DNA of 64,000 bases from Lottia gigantea (taxonomy: Eukaryota > Mollusca > Gastropoda > Lottiidae). The translations under genes were made by a program, and so were the position numbers. Where the stretch lies: NCBI RefSeq assembly GCF_000327385.1, contig NW_008709715.1:1600752-1664751 (forward strand), in the 5' to 3' direction. A model generated the notes under the pieces. That model was given only the letters and a program-made list of their open reading frames with translations, ran no database searches and was not told where the DNA came from. Positions 47,971 to 60,000 of this stretch are shown one piece after another (position 1 is the stretch's first letter; each line of letters starts with the position of its first letter).

Positions 47971-50900
47971 GGGGCAAAAAATCTATCAGATAATAAAGGT
48001 ATAACACAGAAGTCGTTTCAAAAACCAGACTGCTTATCTGTTTCAATGGCAATAAATATATCATCATAGAAAAACATATCAATTAGATTAGATTGTTAGT
48101 AGATAACAAGTTTCATTATAGATAATATTGAACCTATATCTATTTCAACTCTCAAAAGACCTGTATTTATTTTAGACTACACAAATCTATAGTCACGATC
48201 AATAATAGTTTGTACAAAACATCATCACCACAAACCAGAATAATATCCCCAATGAAAGAAAAATGTCATACTTTTATTGCATTACCAATCAGAAAAAGAG
48301 AGAATACAAGTATTTGGTATCAAAAGGTCGCATACTCGAACCCTAACTCCCACTTTCAAATTGCTATTTTGTCATTGTATAATGCCCTCTTTTTCGATTA
48401 TAGTAATTAAATTGTGAATCCTTATGCTCAAACCTAGTATGACTAAATTTCATATCATACTCTATTCAGCAATAATATTGTTCTGAATAGGCTAAAATAC
48501 TGTAAAACATTTATCCACAGTTATACATTATATCGATAATTTACATGATAATCATAATCTAAAACTTAACCAAAAACATAATATTACAATTAATGCTCAA
48601 GTATGTAACTCAAACATTAATGCATAATGAGTGATTCCTAAGTAGGTGTTAGTGTCAACTGTTTGCCCAACGTCTAAAACACCATGCCAGGTGTTGACAC
48701 CGGTACTCACATCGGTGTGAACTCGTGTTTATTCGGTAGCAGGTGTGGACTAACTTTATCTGAAAACTATAACACCAGATTCCCAGTACTTACCCATCAC
48801 CTATAACACGAAAGCAACGGAGTTATATTGAAGGAGAGTTCCTGGAAATGCCACACAGCTGCACCATGACTAAATTTTGCAATAAGTCTGGTGTTGACCA
48901 ATACAAAAGCCCAATAGCTTGCAGCAGATACGGTTAAACTCAACAACCGACATGACATTGGGACACTTAAAACTTCGCTCGAAATGTGGTTACACACGTG
49001 TTAACACCAACGTGACCTAGGCCAGTGCTTTATTGAGACTCGCGACTGTGTTAATACCAACTGTGATATTAAAATACAAATTTCCTAGAAAAAATGTATA
49101 CAATACAGTCGTACGTAAATAAATGTCAGGAATCGTGCAAACTGTATAGGCCGCATACATAGAAACTCATTCAAGTATATAAGGGATAATCTTTTAGGTC
49201 TGTACTTCTAAGAAAGATTTAATCTCAAGACAAAACATACATGAACTACTAGTTTGTGATAATGCTTTAGTTCTATCGATTCTTCATATATTATACTTAC
49301 ATAAAGTTTAAGTATGATATATATTGGACCAACAGTATAGACTCCTTAAGCGTGAAGTGGAAGTTCTATTCAGTATTTTGAGAAAGGTTTATTGACTTTA
49401 GTCCTAACATATTATAGATTATTTCTTTATATAGTGTATATTTACACACAATAATGGTCGTTCAATTACAAACCCATTCTATATAATACATTAAGAGTAT
49501 ATTACTATAGTCGGTGTAATGAACTATATATATGCACAATATTCTGTGATAGAAATCAATACGAATGGTCCGTATAATATTGTTAGACATGTCCGAAATG
49601 ACTAGCTTAGGTCAATATAAAAATGATCGCTGATATCTAAACTAAAGCTTACAAATTTTTGAAGTAAATCAAATACGCCAATATTCTGGTTAAAGAAAAA
49701 CAAGTTCGGTATGGAAACGTGGCATGTCCTTCGTCATACCCGAAGCAATTATTGATATGTAGATCTACAACAGTTTATGTTATCCTATTCTTCACAATGA
49801 CCAATATAAATTATGATAATGTGTAATTAATGTGACCTATTTAGAATACAATCAATAGTTCCTGGATCAGCATAATTTATAAACTTGTACGATGCTTTAT
49901 AACCAATGCTGCTGCACAGTGAATTGTTTATTGTGTAATGATTTGTTGAGAAGTCAAGCCTGATTTCCCAGAACGCGGTTATCTATGTCATGGACCAGCT
50001 CACAAATCTTTATTCCTGACATCTTTCGCTTCAGCCTTCCTGATATTTGCTGCTGTCAAGAAATTTACAGCAATTGACAGATTTCTTTGTTGTAATCATA
50101 AATACATTTACAAATCATATTATCATACTAAAGTGATACTTACTGCAAACTTTGTTTTGCTTTCTCAATGAAGAAAAAAGTGTTAAGTTGTCCTTCTTGC
50201 ACTAGCCGTACAGGATATGTAGATATAAATCTGTTGAATACGAATGTATAGAGAGAGCGCGCGCGTCACCAATGTAAACAAAAATGAATTTAGGTTTGTT
50301 TAGTCTTGTTGCCCAGAAGAATCACGTGATATGATCAAAAATATAATTAAATTCCACTATATTAGATATAATAATCTTATTCAACACAAGTTATAGGTTT
50401 ATAGTTCGATATAATGTGACCGAAAGTTCAACTGGCAACTGTTATAATGTAGAGGATATTAATACTGACTCATAGCTTTCTCGTAATTTTAAGTCGGTCT
50501 TGTATTATATGAGTAGGTCAGATGGGTGTGAGCCGTGCTAGAAAGAGAAACATAAACGTGATACTTTGAAATATTTACTCTCCACACGAAATTACTGTAC
50601 ATTTCATCAATGATATCATCTTAAAGTAGTCGAGTCATCAAAAAGAGAGATTGTCGAGAAGGCAACGTGTGTTGAAACTTATTGACCATTTATGGTACTG
50701 ATACGTTGCCTTAATTTGTAAGATAAAACTTTGATAAAACCTCGATCACAAAGTAGGCCTAGATAGTATCTAATTAAACTATTAAAGAAGTATTATCCTC
50801 TTAAGCACCTGCCATAACTTTCAGATTTCATGTGAATTTGTTGTAAGCTTACCAATATATTTTGCGTTCACTTAAGTTGCTTAACATTTTACTCAAGGTT

Positions 50901-53282
50901 GGAATACGTTGGTATGGTACAACCTTGTTTTGATAATTGCACAATTCCACAAGCTTAAACGTTAAAAAATGAACTCAACACCTTGGTAACAAATGAACCT
51001 TGTAACAAATAAATCAAACTGATAAAGATAAACTTAATATCAACAGTCGATCACGATAGAGATTTATCGGTAGTTATTTAAATGAAACTGCTTTTATTCA
51101 TCCAAATGAAGACGATCGAGTGCCTCACGATAAACCATCCAGGGCCGAGTTTCACCGCCATGTTATTCGACCTGACCAGATCTCAGAATTATCAACTATC
51201 AAACCAACAGTACAGAATCATCCACTTTGAACGAATCCAACTTCAACTCACTACCAACAACAACCTAGTTTGCGTTATCAGCATCCGCTGGAAGCGAACG
51301 TTTAAGTTGTCATCATTCTAATTGTAGGACATGTAACCGTTTGAGTTGATAGCCTACTGCGTAGAAGATCACGGTTAGCTACAGAATTTCAGAAATTTGG
51401 CCGCATTGAATATCTTTATTCAACGTAATGAAAATCTTATCCTCGTTTGTCCATTGAACGCGAGCCAAACATGATTCCAAAAACGATAACTGTTTTATTG
51501 AACTCAGTCTATCTGAGATAACTTGGCAACAACTTGCCTAATAAAACATTAAAAATCTATTTCATTGAAGGTTTCGGAATTGCTACATGAAATTCCAATA
51601 GCTGTTTCGGCTTTAATTACTTTATGAGAATTGTATGCATTCGACCGTAATTTGTATGTACTGTATTATATATACCATTCCTAGACTGCGTCCAAAAACA
51701 TTGTTTTTATGCGAGTTAAGGCTACTAACTCACTGACGGAGTGGCAGGTGAGGTAGAATTGATTGTATCATGCACTTTTCATATTACTGTAGTTTAGTAA
51801 CAACCCTTTATTACCCATAGATTGTTCTGGTGGAATGTTACATAATATATTCTTTATAGATATAATCCCAATCTAATCAAATAGATGTCTACACTGATTT
51901 TGACCCCACATGGTGTCATGAAATATAAAGTCCAGCTCACTGGTCGCTGGCTGAATTGGGCACGTTTGGTCATACATTATGCATTGTGAAATAGACTGGG
52001 TAGAATGGGGTCCTGGCCTCCGTAGTCTACAATATCAAGAACTCTCTCAGGAAACCATTTAGCATGTATGGCGCAAGGCTGTGGAAATCGCAAAGAAGAA
52101 ACTCTGGATATTTTGAAGAATAGTAAGTCACTGGTTGATTAACTGACGATTACTGAAGCAAGAGTTACGCCAAACAAATTGTTTTCCCAGCAAATAAGTC
52201 AGATTAAACACCTTTCCGTGGATTCTTATATTTAAAACCCTTTCTCTTGAAAAACCACTTTGTTTTATCCTAAAATACGTATAACTTCTCTTATTTGAAG
52301 AATATTAGGATGGAAGAGGCGCCATAAATAATCCAATATTCAGGATTGAATGTAGTCTTATTACTCTCAGCCATCAACTTTAATATATATGACCGCTACT
52401 TCTAGTTGTATTGTTTAGTACTGACGAATTCAAGGTAAAGGATGCTTTATTGATTTAGACTATAAAACAATTTACCATGTTACTATGGCAGGGCAAAATA
52501 GTGAAATTCGCCTAACCGCACAATCTTGTCGGTAACCAAACCGCCTCTGGAACATTTCACTGTAATGCATGGCAGACATTATTTACCGGAACTATGCCAA
52601 TATTGTTCATTCATCATTTAAATATCAGACGCTGGTAAACAGCTTAGTTTACATTTGTGCATCTTAAGCCATTGGAAGCCTTCACTTTTTGTTATATACG
52701 TTGACACTATTTTCTCCACATTGCCCATATTTTATTAATATTGACAGAACTTCAAGCGCATGTGACTCAACTTCACGGATACTGCCGGTGATAGTCGAAT
52801 GATCGGTAACGGAAATGTGCGGATAAACGGGGCTCCAATGTACTTGCTAGGTAAAGGGAAACAACCCGGAAGACTAATGAACAAAATTCATCATTGATTC
52901 ATTCATCTTAGATATGCCTAAGTTCTACAATTGGTATCTGATTTACCCATTTTAGTTTAGATCAAAATCCTGGAGTAGAATCTGCTGAATCAGTCCTGTA
53001 CTACATAAAGGTTCTAGTTGAGTGATTGTTGCAGCTCCATTGTCAGACATATATACCGGTAATACAAATAAGAATAAAGATATTATTGACAACAATAAGG
53101 GGTTTACTATAATATTGCACAAATAAGAATATATCAGAACTTTATACTTATATGCCATAACAAGTCCCTAAAAACAAAGTTACTAATCACTGCTTTAAAT
53201 GGAATCAAAGCAATATTTCAAAATAATACAATTCTTTAAAGTGATACTAGTCTTAGAATGAACATAATATTTAATTCTCAAG

Positions 53283-53538
53283 AATGGTCAATATGAGTAT
53301 ATATTCATCAGTGAACTTACCTGGTGTCATAAAGTTACAACAGAATCTCTTAAAATTTATAAAATTGTAAAATTCATAAAACTAAGTAAATGTTAAAAAA
53401 TGCCATAATATTAAGCGTTTTTCAATAGTTAATTGCATTTTTATTAAGTTTTTGGATTTATCAGATTATATAAGGATCCTGTTATGTTATTTTTGACACC
53501 AGGTATATCTACTGATGAATATACGCTTTTATTGGCCA
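53283..53538. mobile_element. Palindrome-ended MITE downstream of TRAPPC13
   Basis: The left GGTCAATATGAGTATATATT continues to CATCAG and ACCTGGTGTC. It is matched in inverse by GACACCAGGTATATCTACTG, then ATGAATATACGC and ATTGGCC, at the right. The arms are about 60 bp, the element about 255 bp, non-coding. It lies just beyond the likely poly(A) signal of TRAPPC13. Confidence 0.75.
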
Positions 53539-53562
53539 AGTTTAAAATTTTTAAATTTTATG

Positions 53563-53568
53563 TTTATT
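53563..53568 (-). terminator. Probable poly(A) signal of TRAPPC13
   Basis: AATAAA on the minus strand, about 263 nt after the stop codon, the nearest canonical signal. It lies just outside the palindromic element to its left. Confidence 0.45.
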
Positions 53569-53830
53569 CTAAGACGTAGTATCCCTTTTAGTGTAGTGCA
53601 AAGCTGGAATTAATGTAGTAGATAATTTAAATGATAATGATACTGAACTGGTCATAGCAAGATATCAATTCCTAATATTTCACTTCAAATTCAAGAAGTT
53701 TGTATCCAAACACCTATGGACAAAATAAAGACAAAGCTGAAAAGAAAGCCAACAAGCTGCAAAAACAAAAGGTATGAAACTGCCTTATAGAGGATAATAT
53801 TTAATGATACTGTATTAAGATTTCTTGGAA

Positions 53831-55054
53831 TTACTCATCACTAACAAATATCTGAGCAATATCATCATGTTCATATGTTCTCTTTAAAAAGTTATCAGTT
53901 AATCTTAATCCACAAATTGATTGTAAGCCAGGAGTTACAGCTAGTAATGTCAAATGAATATCCATACTCTCATTCTGTGGTAATTTTCCTAACTGTTTAC
54001 CTGATATACCACACCAGAGTAAACCAGTAGAAATATTTAAATTCTGTAAAACTAATGTTAAGTCCATTGTCCTTTCACAACAATTAGTTATTCTACATGT
54101 CACATTGAAAATTGATTCTAATTTGACACTATCTGGAATGCTTTCAATGGTCAGTTTAATATCACCATATCCTGGAGCAACTCTCTGAAGCTGACTTGTC
54201 TGTAGCCTACCCTTCTCTCCCATGTTGGTCTTCCAAACAATATCCAGCTTGCCTATATTATTCAACCCTTTCTTCTGTTTCATTTCTGAATGCAGTTCTG
54301 GTTTGGGCTTCAGACAATACAAATATTGCCTTGTGTCTGTTGGACTTAAATAATTTATACGACAAAATACTTCTTTATCTTCACCATCTTTATGAGTATT
54401 TAGTTGCTGGACTTTGTACTGAGCAGATGGTTCCAAACTAACATTCTCCATATAAATAGGAAATGGGGTTATGTTTTGAATTTGAGCTTCCAAATAAACT
54501 TCATCAGACTCAGCATTATAGAATTTGGTTTTAACATCTAATGGTTTCAGCACTTGGAATTTGAAAAATTTACGAAATGCAAGGTTCTCCCCAGTATTAG
54601 TAACATAACTGACAACACAGACTAAAATATGAGTTCCCAGTTCTTTGACTTCATGATGTATGACATCATCAATGCTATGGTCTGGTAATAGTTCTGGAAC
54701 TGGCTGAGAATTTTTACTAGATAAAGACAATCTTTGAGAACTGGTTTGAAGGTCAGCCTTCAAAGTTATTTCCTTACAAACTTGATTGCTATCATTATGA
54801 ACACTTATATAACTTGAAAAGGTTTCACCAAGTACAATGTTACCAAAGTTCTGTGGGAGTGTCAACAGGTCTCCCAAAGGAAAGTAACTCAAATCCCTTG
54901 GTTTAGACAAATCGTTCTGATTCTGAGATTGAATTTCTTTCCCACACAAATCATTATCGTCTGCGAGAATAAGGTTAAAGGGCATAAGGGTTGGTTTGGT
55001 CAATCTCATCACTTTTAGGGCCAAAAGCTGATCTCTATCTCTCGTCGGCTCCAT
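53831..55054 (-). CDS. TRAPPC13: Trafficking protein particle complex subunit 13, 407 aa, intronless
   Basis: A single uninterrupted minus-strand frame. Family-diagnostic runs are [107 protein letters not shown] and [11 protein letters not shown]. The length matches the roughly 417 aa of vertebrate TRAPPC13. The protein is a soluble subunit of TRAPP complexes that tether vesicles and activate Rab GTPases at ER-Golgi/Golgi membranes. The start is the first ATG (context ACAAAATGG); the open frame extends 15 codons upstream but begins there with GTG. The gene is multi-exonic in vertebrates as I recall, so a single exon suggests intron loss or a retained retrocopy. I see no clear poly(A) tract after the gene. 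Confidence 0.95.
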   Translation of the reverse strand: MEPTRDRDQLLALKVMRLTKPTLMPFNLILADDNDLCGKEIQSQNQNDLSKPRDLSYFPLGDLLTLPQNFGNIVLGETFSSYISVHNDSNQVCKEITLKADLQTSSQRLSLSSKNSQPVPELLPDHSIDDVIHHEVKELGTHILVCVVSYVTNTGENLAFRKFFKFQVLKPLDVKTKFYNAESDEVYLEAQIQNITPFPIYMENVSLEPSAQYKVQQLNTHKDGEDKEVFCRINYLSPTDTRQYLYCLKPKPELHSEMKQKKGLNNIGKLDIVWKTNMGEKGRLQTSQLQRVAPGYGDIKLTIESIPDSVKLESIFNVTCRITNCCERTMDLTLVLQNLNISTGLLWCGISGKQLGKLPQNESMDIHLTLLAVTPGLQSICGLRLTDNFLKRTYEHDDIAQIFVSDE

Positions 55055-55073
55055 TTTGTGAAGAATAAGTAAA

Positions 55074-55082
55074 CAGGAAGTG
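55074..55082. promoter_or_regulatory. ETS-like motif upstream of TRAPPC13
   Basis: CAGGAAGTG lies about 20 bp before the ATG. GGAAGT is the ETS-family core, frequent near start sites of housekeeping genes in animals. Its placement supports the internal ATG, not a longer N terminus. Confidence 0.4.
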
Positions 55083-57004
55083 GTATCATCAAGGGACACA
55101 ACTCCACTTTACTTACACTTCGATTTGAATTTTACTTGAGGTTCAGAGAGGTGTTTTCGTATAGGCCATTACAGTTCTATAAAACACATTTCATGCCCAC
55201 AAAACTTTTGGTCGGTACCTACTGCTTTCATCAGTTATTTTCATGTAAGCTACGGTTAAGTAGCCCCATCCCTAGTCAAAAACGTTAAAAAGCTCAACCC
55301 TTAGTCAAATACATCGAAAGTTGTAGTATGAGTAGGCATAAATGAGTATAAAACGAATAACTTTTTGTTGAGGTAGGGGCTTTTATCCTGGTGCAAAATT
55401 GCAGAGGGGCTCTTGTTCATCCACCCTGTAGCCCAAACTAAAAAAGACCTAATAGAGTATGCATACTGCACAGGATTAAGGCCTTACTGGTACTTATGAA
55501 ATAAAGTTGCGTAATCAATTTCAAGGTAGGGAGTAGGGTCTGATCCAATCAGAGACACTGAAAAGGCATTAGTCATAAAGTTTGCTTTGCTCAACATTCC
55601 GAAACTTGAAATGGCGATGTTATGCAATGCTTTTTTCCTCAGCTTCCCTATTTCGCTTAGCAGAGTATTAACCAGCCTTTACAATCACTAAATATAACTT
55701 ATATTAAATATATACTGATACATATCAAATACCAGTAATAAAAAACAAAATCATATTTAAATGAATTTTATTTTCATGTCATCTTCACAGAATCCTTAAC
55801 CATCAGTGAAAAGTTACACATTTTCATCCGTCCCCTACCAGAAATATTATTATTATTTACATTAACTTTTTTTTAATAATCATCAATCTATGTACAAGGA
55901 ATCAGAATCAGAATCAAAATCCTTATTATATTTGGTCAAACAATTCCTTACAAATAATCATAAAGCAATTAATAACCTAACAGTAACTTAACTAATGATT
56001 TAAACAGAAAAGTTATCATTCATATAAGGATTATGCTTTAAGACATTTCTACAAATAAAATCTTGATACAAAAGATAAATAATAACGATTAATGATTTAT
56101 TGCCAAATGGCAAAAGAAAATAATTGAAGGTTAGCAAAAATCATTACCGATGTGCTGTGTATTATTGTGTGCAGATTATTTCTAAAATCTGACAAGGCAA
56201 TTTTTTGTTATTGGTCAGATAATTCAGATTTTTACTGAAAATAATCAGACAGTTTTAATATGTCATAATTATTATAAATGTTTAAAAAAGAACTGAATGT
56301 TACATAATGTTCAGGACACTGAAAAACAAACAATGATGAAAAAACCTGTTAATTTGTGGTCAATGGGAGAATTATATTACAACTCTTACTATTCAGAAGC
56401 TTTTTTGCGTATTCACTTTCATATACATCAATATGTCATATTCAGTTATTGTCTGATGTCTGTCTATGACTCTCATAGTTCTCTCAAACAAAACATCAAT
56501 AAATACAATAATAAAAACAATTTTTAAAACCCACTTAAATTTCATTATTGGGTAGAAAATATTTCATTAACAATAATAAAATCTTAACATAAATACAAAG
56601 ATATATCAATATTAATATCCTTAAATCACAACTGGATTTGAGAAATAAAATTTGATATAGGTCAATACATATATCAATGGATCCCACCTATGTAAAAGAA
56701 AACTTTAGTTCATAAAATCTTTCAAAAGTTTTTCAGTTTTTATTTCAAGATATAAAGTACATCAAGTATTCAGAATTTCATAATGTCAATTAAATTTTTG
56801 TTTTTACCTTTGATCATGTTAGGGTTGTCAAATTTGCTTTGTCCGAAACTAATACTATTTCAAACTTTTGAAACTAATTTGATAATTTATTACAGTTTGA
56901 ATGTGGAAATTAGTTGCATATATTAAGCATCAATATGCTATGTATCCAGAGTCAAACTACAAACATGATCAAAACTTATAGGCATTGTTACTAAATAATT
57001 AAAA

Positions 57005-57010
57005 TTTATT
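57005..57010 (-). terminator. Possible poly(A) signal of SRP68
   Basis: AATAAA on the minus strand only 23 nt after the stop codon. Such a short 3' UTR is possible, but other AT-rich sites further on may be used instead. Confidence 0.35.
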
Positions 57011-57032
57011 CAGCCTAGAATTGTAGAAAAGA

Positions 57033-60000
57033 TTACTTTTTGCCCCAAAACCATCCTTTGACTAATCCAGTGATGCCAGATCCACCACCAACCAGGTTTT
57101 GGTTCAATTTTTGGTCTAATGATGGTAATTCTACATGATTTAAAGCCAAATCAAAGAATAATGGTCTACTTGGTATGGGTTGGAACTCAGGAGGAAATTT
57201 AGCTATAGTCGGTTTTTTACTCAGTAGTGATTTATCTTCAAAATATTCATCTAATCTTTCATCTAAAGGCTGAAAATACAAATATAATTGGTCTTTTTTA
57301 CTAACATGAAGAAAAAACATTTCACAAGCAAAATTTGATAACGTCTGACTCCAGATGATATTTTTATGCTGCCTTTCAAATCAGTGAAAAGTCATTTCTA
57401 TTAAAGTTAGTCATCTGACTAATAGTGGAAATAAATGAAAGTATCGAACAAACAGTAAACGAGTAACCATGTCAAAGTATACTTCTTCAATGGCATAGTA
57501 TAAGAAGCACAAGTTTTAGATAGATAAGACAATTCTATGGATTGATACTTGTAGAATATTTATTAATTTCAACATTTCGATCATTATATTCCTGATGAGC
57601 GTGCAAGAACTTCATTGAAATGTTGAAAGTAATAAATATTATAGAAGTATCCATCCATAAAATTGTCTTACTTATCATGTCACAAAAGAGAAAAGAAATT
57701 TTACCACATGTTGTAAATTGCCAGATGTAGAAGGTTGAAGTAATTCTGGACTATCAGAAGTAGTTAATATACTAGAAGCATGACAAGAATAAACCACACC
57801 ATTTACTTCTTTTCTTAATTCTTCTAGCTTCTTCTCTTCTGTCTAATAATCAAAAAAATAACATCAAAATTAACTTTGTTCAAAACGATTTATGTAGATT
57901 TATTCATTAATGCAAAACAAATGTTTTATTTTAAGGACCAGATTTTTCAGCAAGGTAAAGCAAAAATGTACAACATTCTTTAGCAATGTAAAGCAAAAAT
58001 GTACAACATTCTTCAGCAATGTGAAGCAAAAATGGAGAACATTCTTCGACAATGTAAAGCAGAATTGAACAGCATTCTTTGACAATAAGCAAAAATGAAG
58101 TAAATCAGAATCCGTACCTTAAATATTTCTTGTCCTTTCAATTTTTTATATCCTTCCAGAGCTTTTTTGATGTATTCTAATGATTTTTGATATAATGCTA
58201 TTGCCTCAGTCCATTTCATACCATTTCCATAAGATTTACCAATATAGAATGTTCTGAAGTAAATACAAACACATGATGAGAATATGTATCATAATATACT
58301 CTTAGATGACTTAGGAAAATCAGATATTCAGAAATATATTTGGTAACATTAACTTTGTAACTTATTACTATCCATAACAGCTTTTGATTTTATTTGTTGA
58401 CATGCGAATGATTACCTTTACTAACTTCTCACGAAAGTCGACAGAATAAACATCATTTATGAATAACCAACCAAGAACTTATCTTCATTACCTAAATGCT
58501 TTATATCCTAAAACTCTTGTATTTATCTCTTCTTCTAAATCTGTATCATCTTCTAATCCATTTAAATTAGGTATTTCACTCAAATTCTACAATTCAATAC
58601 ATACAAAAATATGTTATAGCATTAGGTTTCTACAGGATGCGAAATTTCACTCAGATTCTATGAAATGTTACAATTTGAATAACTAAGATGTTCACAAATG
58701 ACGCTCTGTGTAACTAACACAGTTTTTTTTTTCTAAATATGGTTCAAAGTTGTTCAGAAATGACTCATGCAGTCGTTCACAAATAAGTCATTGTGTTGTT
58801 CACAAATGCCCTACTGGTTTTAAAAAGTGGTAGCACAGCAAAAACATGTTCAAGTCAAAAATGACTGATTTGTGTATTATCTCACCTGTATAATTATATC
58901 ATATAACCGAACCATATCTTGAGGTTTAGTTATTTTCTTATTATCATCAACTTGAACTCCAGGTAAATTCTCCTTAGCACATTCTATTAAGATGAGGTTT
59001 CTCTCAATAGTTTTAGTTAATTTAATAAATGACAAGTAAGTATGTAGGTAATGATTATTACTGATCTTTCCTTCTACAGCTTGACCTCGTATAGCAGCTT
59101 TGAATACCTGTAATATAGCAATTTTTAACAGTTTCAATGAGAATCACTCATTATTGCAGTCTCTACGCATTTATCTATGTATTCATCTTTATCATGAAAG
59201 TGATCAATGATGCGACTATACAATTGGTAACCATGAGCGGATAACAGTAAATCATTAATGCCATATGATTTGTTTTGTTGAGAAACATGACTTGTAACTT
59301 AAAAGCAAGATTAAGTGTTGCTGATAAATGGTACACACATAAAAGCGATGAATTTTTATCAATAGAAGCATGAAACAGTACACCCACTGTAAAAAAAAAT
59401 GTCACTTGGACCACCATAAGTTTTGATAAAGTTTTAAGTTTTCCAGCTGACATAAGCTTACCGGTAATAATAAAATGGTATAGGCACAAAATAATTATTT
59501 TAGACGAAAATATTGATGAAAGTTTATATTTATTAAAAGGACAGGTTTGCCATCTGTTTGACCAACATTGTACCTTAGATTCAGATACCGGAATTTTTTA
59601 GCTAAGCTTATCAGCAATGGTGTTCAGAGCCTCTGAATCCATGTGCTTCCCATATTATCTCAGACAGTTAAAACACGACTCATTTTCGTACATTTTTAGT
59701 GCTTCTTTACGATTTACATATATTCAAGATCCAAATCAGCCCCTCAAAATTAAAAATTCGGATAGTCTAGTACTTACTGGATCTTCCTGTAACACATCTC
59801 TCAAAGTCTGTTGAGCATCTATACATTGTTTAAATAATGATTCATATATAGACAATTTACTCTCTGAACCCTCTGCTGAATTTAACTCTGTAGAACTATC
59901 TTGTAAATTGAGGAGAAAGTTACGAACAGCTTCTATCTTAATAGGAATAGTTCTTCCTCTCCATGTTATCTCTGACAATGTTGAAGCCTGTTTTTCTCTT

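Larger units (their letters stand above)
45380..53280. other. Gene desert between TPPP and TRAPPC13
   Basis: About 8 kb, AT-rich, with no open frame that resembles a known protein. It contains a partial palindromic element (45,470-45,600), a repeat shared with 34.5 kb (46,130-46,365), a CAGTGGCGG-type transposon end (46,765) and a family B MITE (47,853-47,970). Frames such as 48,210-48,410 and 51,082-51,321 look accidental. The TPPP promoter should lie at its left edge. Confidence 0.45.
55055..57032. other. Intergenic region between TRAPPC13 and SRP68
   Basis: Contains the TRAPPC13 promoter side at the left and the 3' end of SRP68 at the right. No gene is recognised; the frame at 56,297-56,527 is probably chance. 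Confidence 0.45.

Noticed and set aside
48640-49060. Several GTGTTAACACC-like words suggesting an inverted repeat or hormone-response cluster
   Set aside because: Copies are irregular in spacing and orientation, and the arms do not pair well beyond a few bases.
51082-51321. 79-codon plus-strand open frame in the gene desert
   Set aside because: No similarity recognised, no splice partners, no repeat or promoter context.
55055-55099. N-terminal extension of TRAPPC13 by 15 residues
   Set aside because: The upstream reading begins with GTG, the first ATG is at 55,054 in a strong context, and the family's conserved N terminus starts there.
57585-57620. Hammerhead-ribozyme-like CCTGATGAGCGTGCAAGAAC in the loop of a palindromic element
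   Set aside because: CTGATGA is present, but the required GAAA box after stem II is not (AGAAC instead), and the related fragment at 45,490 also lacks it.
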